Of a DNA stretch of 64,000 bases, positions 58,579-64,000 are shown piece after piece. The DNA lies in the NCBI GenBank assembly GCA_020746875.1, contig JAGTJL010000018.1, forward strand, positions 248,001 to 312,000. Reading direction: 5' to 3'. Below the pieces are notes generated by a model. That model saw nothing but the letters and a program-made list of their open reading frames with translations, was not told the DNA's origin and made no database searches. Made by a program: the position numbers and the translations under genes. Source of the stretch: Rhexocercosporidium sp. MPI-PUGE-AT-0058. Lineage: Eukaryota > Ascomycota > Leotiomycetes > Helotiales. The number at the start of each line of letters is the position of its first letter. Position 1 is the stretch's first letter.

Positions 58579-58598
58579 AAATTTCACTCTCTTATCGA
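58366..58598 (+). repeat. Second copy of the 47138-47408 segment
   Basis: Roughly nine in ten bases agree over about 190 nt, then a gap, then AAATAGAAATTTCACTCTCT matching near 47385-47408. Same orientation as the first copy, 11.2 kb away. Confidence 0.8.
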
Positions 58599-58929
58599 AC
58601 AACAAAGATGTAGTGATCAAGTTCCTTCACTTCATCGGGCGGCGTCCACGGCTTTATACTTAAACTCCATTTTGTCCCAGCTGTGTGGTGTTAGCGCTTG
58701 CAAGGCTGAATTGCAGTCTGGCATATACATACACTTCGGTGACCTTGAATTCCGGTGTCGAAGCTCGCGTTTCTGGTTCTTGGGATTAACGTTGACACAT
58801 TAGGTCTCAAAAGGAGGCTTTCAATAAAAAATAATTACAACACGTCTTACACAAAACAAAGGATAAATTGTCACAATCTTGAAGGAATAAAATACATGAA
58901 TCATTGAATCATCGGCCTCCTATCCGTAA

Positions 58930-61782
58930 TCAACTTGACATAGTAGCAGCCTCTGAAGTAGGGTCATCCAAATCAACAGCCTCAACTCTAGACCGGATCT
59001 CCGCGCTATGACTGATAAGATTCCCAAAATACTTCTTCGCAACTTCGCTCTTTGTGTAGATTTTCCTCGTCTCCTCTCGTTTACGGCCCAATTGCTCTGC
59101 GGTGCGTTGGAGGCTGACTTTGAGGTCATTAGTTGGATATCGAAGGACTCTACGAACTGAAGATGAGATACGGTTAGAGTTAGCGTGACTATAGTCGATA
59201 GACTGTAGCTGCGTGGCAATTTTGGTGGAGAGTCGTTGGGGGAGAGCCCGTAGGATGTGTGATAGGATAAAAGCCGTAGCTGCGAAGGCTAGACCTTGTT
59301 AGTTTGAGAAGTCGCAGCAGTGATAGTGGAGGAAGCCTACTAGTTGCAAGAATTACTGGGATAGTGAGTTTGCGCAGATTGCTATCTCCAACAATCTTGA
59401 AAGCTCCTAGGGCGCCGTCGATCCTCCCAAGTCCGCCAACCACACGTCCTCCAACCACTGTCGCAACGGTCATGAACATGCCAGTACCTGCTACTTTCTC
59501 ATGACGCTGTAAGATGGCTGACCAATCGAAGAAGTCCTATAACTCGGTCTCGACACGAATCTCTCGTGCAAGAATATCCCGTTTTCTTCTGAACATAGAT
59601 TCACTTTTGAAACTCAACTCGATGTATTCGTTACTAAGATTGTGAAGTCCCAGTTCCTTGATAGAGTTAACACTCTCCACAGTTTTTCTTCGTGCATGGT
59701 CTTCGCAAGCCGTTACTGATTGGGATATTTGGTACAGCATGGCATCTTTCAAATCATCCGCATATCGAAAACACATGAGCAGACCTGGATATGGTACACC
59801 AAGATCCTTCGTACCGGCGTCTAATATCACGGAAGTGAGAGTGGACCGTGCGTGGTCAAAGACTCCCTTGCAAGTTGTCTCAATAATTGTGTCAACCTGA
59901 CAACTGACTTCTCTTTTCCTTTTCCGGGATGCCTGAAGCACTGGCTCTAGATCCGCAAGCTCGTCTGACACCCGGGCAAATTCGGTTTGAGCGACCTCCT
60001 GATTGACGGACGCTAGCGTATGGACGTCACCGAGGAGATTCAACAGGTAGGTCTTTGCCAGTGCCAATTTTGAGCGTGCTCTCCTTTCTAGAACGAAATG
60101 TCGGAGTGATTGTTCAAGGCGCTCGAAATCCAGTAACTTGTCCTTCTCATCCTCGCCTCCTGACCCTTGGGAATCGGATGGGTCAGAGTCTGGACCGTCT
60201 CCAGTATGAAGACCCATATAGCCTCTCGGATGCGATGGCCCTGCCGAGGAAATAGCATTACTCGAAACGAAATGTACGAGATCAGCGGACTCCTTGAGAG
60301 TTCGAGGACTGAGCCCGTGCAGTTGTTCCATTACCATTCTTTGAAAACGCTCCTTATCCTTGATCATATCATAACCGTTGACCACCATGAAGATATACGC
60401 CTTTTCTGCTGCTGCCGCCCAAATGAACTCCTTTGCTGTCTGTGTGAAATGGTTTGCAGCTGAAACAACGAAGACCACAACATCGATTTCCTCCTGTCTA
60501 GCAAAGACCGCCGTAGTTTGTGTGGTGTCAGAATTCAGGCCAGGCGCGTCGATAATGGAAATGTCAACAACTCCGTTGTGTAGAAGAGACTCGTCGGTCG
60601 TTCGATTATCGGTGACGTAGACTTTGCATTGGGTATATGTTTGATTGTCTGTAACAATCGTCTCTAGATCCACTAGCCGAAAGACGTTTTATGTGCTTTC
60701 GTCGTGTCGATTGTACACAGATTCTTTGTACACAGCATGTACCTCCTCAATGCCCCCATTCTCCCTTGTGTCGAGCACTTCACAGAAAATACTTGTGCAC
60801 GGTTGCTGATCTTCGGGAAGGATCTTTCGGCGTAAGAGCGCATTACAGAACGTCGATTTGCCCGTATTCAAATCTCCAGTCACCAAGACCTTGCTTGAAG
60901 AGTCCTCTATCCTCTCTCGGAGTAAGAGCAGATGCTTGATGCTTGAGTTGATCTTGCCATCCAGCAAAGACGCTATTGATCTCTTCTCCAGCGAATGTAC
61001 GAGTTCTGTTTGATGCAGAGTCCCAAGCTTCAGGTCCAATTTCAATATCGCGAAATCATGGGCAATCTAGGACGTGAACAATCTGGGTTCTGTGACCACC
61101 CTTGCCTCTGCTGCTCTGCTGGATTCCGCTTCCGTGCTGCTCTCCCCAAATCTCCCCAAATGATGTTTGCGAACGTCGTATTTGCCCTGGCTGAGATGCA
61201 ATGTTATCGATCGTTGATCCCGAGACTGCGGTTCGCATGTGGCCTAGCCCAGGTCGCCGAATGTATTCCCATTGGTGGCTACAAGGGCGCTTTGGCGGTT
61301 TGACTTGAAGGATATGTTGCTGGCCATGAAGACTTCATCTCTTGGAGCGATTTGAGCATCTCGACAGCACAGGTAACAGACCGCACAAGAGATGCTCGGT
61401 GCTTATTGTACCATAATTGATGGATTGCATTCGCTCTTGTTCCCCTATCCTCATCCGGAGCTCCTAGCACTTCCCATGTGGCCGCAGGCACAGAAGTCGA
61501 CATCATTCCTCCAGAAGGGCCCCATGCCTGTAGACTGTCGGCAGAACTGCTCCCACCATATCCGGAATCGTTGGTATCCAGAAGAGCTTGTAGTCGTGCA
61601 GCACTCGCTGAGATCGATCCTGATCCGACAGTGATGTAACGAGGTTGATTGCTCTGCCGGTGTGAACTCGTGCTGCCTTGCTCCTCGTGTTGTAGAGACC
61701 GCCCCTTCCACTCCCCCCCTCCGGAATCAAATTCTTGACTCGTTCTGTGTATATGGATTAGTCGTTCGAAAGCGTATGCCAT
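58930..61782 (-). pseudogene. FZO1: Mitofusin FZO1 homologue with three in-frame stops
   Basis: A dynamin-like GTPase of the outer mitochondrial membrane that fuses mitochondria. The N-terminal part has ASAARLQALLDTNDSGYGGS, then DFAILKLDLKLGTLHQTELV. GTPase motifs follow: G1 GDLNTGKST, G3 DAPG (ISIIDAPGLNSD), and a G4-like NGYD. The helical region (RRARSKLALAKTYLLNLLGD) continues to the membrane hairpin (AFAATAFILSHILRALPQRL) and the C-terminal coiled coil (LQRTAEQLGRKREETRKI). An intron near 59336-59300 splices in frame. Three stops interrupt it: TAG at 61067-61069 (Gln expected), TAA at 60689-60691 (Tyr expected) and TAG at 59537-59539 (Trp expected). There is also a frame change between 61280 and 61120. 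Since FZO1 is normally essential for mitochondrial DNA upkeep, a second, intact copy should exist. Confidence 0.85.
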
Positions 61783-61849
61783 AATACCTTAACCGGCTTT
61801 CTTCCTTGCCACTTTCGAGAGACTAAACTTCATATTCTTTTTGCAATTG

Positions 61850-62523
61850 TATATTTAGATTATATTTCGATCCCACTTTTGTACTGGCGTACGAAAGTAT
61901 TATTCCGCGTTTTTACCCCGCCCTCGCTTTATAAAGTACTCGTCGCTCTAGTATATTATTCCTTATTCCTTAATATTTTGACTTTTATGCGTAAGGCATT
62001 AAGCAAGACGTTTCGCTGCGTGTACTTCCGTAAGTTCAGGTCTCCTTTTAACTCTTTAATTAGCGATTTTATACTCTTTTAAGATCTTCTTTACTATTAT
62101 CTCTTTATAACTTAATAAACACGTTATAATAACCTTTTTATATGTATCTTTTAAGTAAAAGCGAACGTATCGTAAGAGTTTCCTTTCTTTTGCAATTATA
62201 TACAATTTGCCTTTTAGTTTGCGAGGTAAGGACTTTCCGTCGTCGCGTAATAGCTCTTGCTTAATAATATATTTAATAATACTATAATTAAGTTTTAAGT
62301 CCCTCGCGATCTCGTACGGGTTTATGTATTTACGAGCTTGTCTAAGGATTTGTCCGCGTAAGTATAAAGAGAGTTCGCATCCTTTTCCCCGATTTTCAGA
62401 CGTCGCAATAAGAAGAGTACGTTGAAGTAGTATTTTTGTTATAATTATAAAGAGGGAGAGAAACGCGTGTCGCGAAAAGTCGCAGTTTTATACTTTTCGC
62501 TTAATATTAGTTGTGGGGGACTG
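61850..62523 (-). mobile_element. Tc1-type transposon remnant, RIP-mutated
   Basis: The minus strand from about 62470 to 62150 reads LYLRGQILRQARKYINPYEI and LLRDDGKSLPRK, the helix-turn-helix of fungal Tc1-like transposases; KRRPELTEVHAAKRL lies near 62020. Stops and AT-shifted codons indicate RIP. The right end ..GGGGACTG is followed by TA (62524-62525), matching Tc1 ends. No left inverted repeat is present, so the left part is lost beside the FZO1 copy. Confidence 0.65.
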
Positions 62524-62910
62524 TAATAGCTAGCGTTAATCTTATTGAAATAATAGATTAAGCATAAGTTATTTTAATAAAACGATTATGTTAATTCTTT
62601 ATATTACAGGTAATTAATTTGCAAGCCATTCTTTTTCATATATATTTCCTGTTATTAATCTTTTACATAAACTCTTATTTTTATATAAATTACGATTCTT
62701 ATTTACATTTTAGCAATATTCTTTATATTTACACCGAAAATATCTTAATATTATTAACTCTTGCGGATACCCGCAGAAGTTTTTATTAACATATTTTTAT
62801 ATTTTTAATATAATTCGTAAAGTCGTATTATATATTTTAAGTATACGCTTGCTAAATTAGTCTAATATTTAATAGCCGGTTCACCTCCTGTATGCTCGGG
62901 GACTCGCTTA
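62524..62910. other. AT-rich DNA between two transposon remnants
   Basis: TA-rich and without coding signs. It ends in a short GC-richer patch at 62880-62910. Confidence 0.4.
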
Positions 62911-64000
62911 CAGTCGGGGAAAGCGAGTATCCCGCGAAAGCGAGTATCCCGCGCCAGATCGCGTTACTAAGGATTTTACGCGTAGACTATATCTCCTTAT
63001 AAATAAATTTTCAACTAAGACTCTTATATAACATTACCTTTAATAAAACTATAACTCTTACTCAGTCTAAAGTAAAGAACCCTTAATAAAGGAATTACGT
63101 CTCTCTTTTACTTATTAAAGAGTAACTAATTACGAATTACTACCTTAAACATACTACCAAATTAAATTATAATAAAGCTTTTATAAAAGCCCGCGAATAA
63201 AAAATTGCCTATCTTATTAAGTAATTAATTATTACGGCACGGATATACTCTATTAAAGAGGATTCTCTGAAGAAGTCTATTAATAAGCTAAAAAATTAAG
63301 TACGGAATTCGCAAGGAACGTTTAATACGTATAATAAAATAAACAAAATATTAAATAATACGTAAGATTAAGTAATTATATAATATTACTTAAGTTAATA
63401 GGAAATCGGCCTGAGTGCGACGCATGATATGGTTTATGCTATAATCTACCACTTAAAGCAAGTATATTATTATATCTTATACGTATCTTTATTAATAATT
63501 GCAGACTCAATTTCCGAATCAAAAGCCTCCTATATAATAATAATTTCAGAATTAATTAAAGAACTACGCTAAGCTCTATATAATTAAAATAAAACCTATT
63601 GCACACGCACGACTTAATATATATATAGAAAATGAAATTCGGGAATAATTTAGAAAACTAAAATTCGCTATAAATAAATACAAAATTAAACAAGCACAGA
63701 ATATCTTAAATATAAATGAATCAAAAGCACGAGTTAGCTATCCTATTAGAGAATTTATTATTATTTTAATATAAACTAAAGAACTGTATATAACTTCTCC
63801 TGAGAATCGCAAATCTATCACGATTTTAAAAATAATATATGTAAATAAACGAAAGCCACTTCCTTTATTTATTATTACTCTTAGAGTTAATATTATAAAG
63901 AATTAAATTATAAAAAAGCTAAAAGGAGAGGAAATAATTACTTATACGCTTACAAGTTATATTAATAATAAAAAGATAATAAAATACTTAAATCACTTAA
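62911..64000 (+). mobile_element. pogo/Fot1-like transposon, RIP-mutated, runs past right edge
   Basis: After a TA (62909-62910) the sequence begins CAGTCGGGG, a pogo-like end. Next come two exact 17-bp units AAAGCGAGTATCCCGCG (62920-62953), and CGGGGACTCGCTT just outside in inverse. About 300 bp inside, a plus-strand frame with stops reads YSIKEDSLKKSINKLKN, and then EIGLSATHDMVYAIIYHL, consistent with a psq/CENP-B helix-turn-helix transposase. The rest is AT-rich. The call is tentative because only the end and HTH region support it. Confidence 0.45.

Noticed and set aside
1..64000. CRISPR arrays, operons or bacterial-type features
   Set aside because: No regularly spaced direct repeats; introns and gene families show this is nuclear fungal DNA.
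1..64000. A secondary-metabolite gene cluster
   Set aside because: No polyketide synthase, NRPS, terpene cyclase or P450 genes are present. The esterase and GH55 enzymes are isolated.

Overview
The window reads as genomic DNA of a filamentous ascomycete (Pezizomycotina). Genes carry short 45-190 nt introns with GTRNGT donors and CTAAC-like branch points. Several gene families are typical of these fungi: a GH55 glucanase, fungal ankyrin proteins, expanded protein kinases and a C2H2 nuclear protein. The AT-rich blocks hold transposons whose Gln codons have become TAA/TAG and whose Asp codons have become Asn, the signature of repeat-induced point mutation (RIP). A Leotiomycete is plausible, but I cannot place the species from sequence alone. 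No GC content or RIP index was computed; AT-richness and RIP are judged by eye.

Layout. 1-9.9 kb is a gene graveyard: a kinase running off the left edge (one nonsense codon, one 1-nt deletion), a LINE 3' end with a (TAA)n tail, a frame-broken type-B carboxylesterase, a MITE-like element, and a GH55 exo-beta-1,3-glucanase with one frame break. 9.9-19.3 kb is AT-rich. It holds a RIP-mutated Tad-type LINE end and a complete but dead Ty3/gypsy element on the minus strand, with short LTRs, a polypurine tract, a gag zinc knuckle and reverse transcriptase. 19.4-28 kb has a C2H2 zinc-finger gene and two more decayed kinases, one split cleanly by a Tc1-like transposon at a TA dinucleotide.

28.9-43.9 kb is a compact, intact core: a secreted lactonase-like propeller protein, RPL21 and RPS9 sharing a divergent promoter, the splicing factor SLU7, the DNA polymerase zeta catalytic subunit REV3, and an SMP-domain lipid-transfer protein of the NVJ2/TEX2 type. 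Their frames and splice junctions close exactly.

44-64 kb is again accessory. It contains a C-terminal fragment of APC3/CDC27, membrane proteins with a duplicated segment, two AT-rich blocks with pogo/Fot1-like and Tc1-like remnants, a truncated transcription-factor-like gene butted against a Fot1 remnant, an ankyrin gene, LINE debris, a strong hairpin, and an FZO1 (mitofusin) copy with three in-frame stops. The core genes work separately in translation, splicing, mutagenic DNA repair and membrane-contact lipid transfer. The flanks record repeated duplication, transposition and decay.
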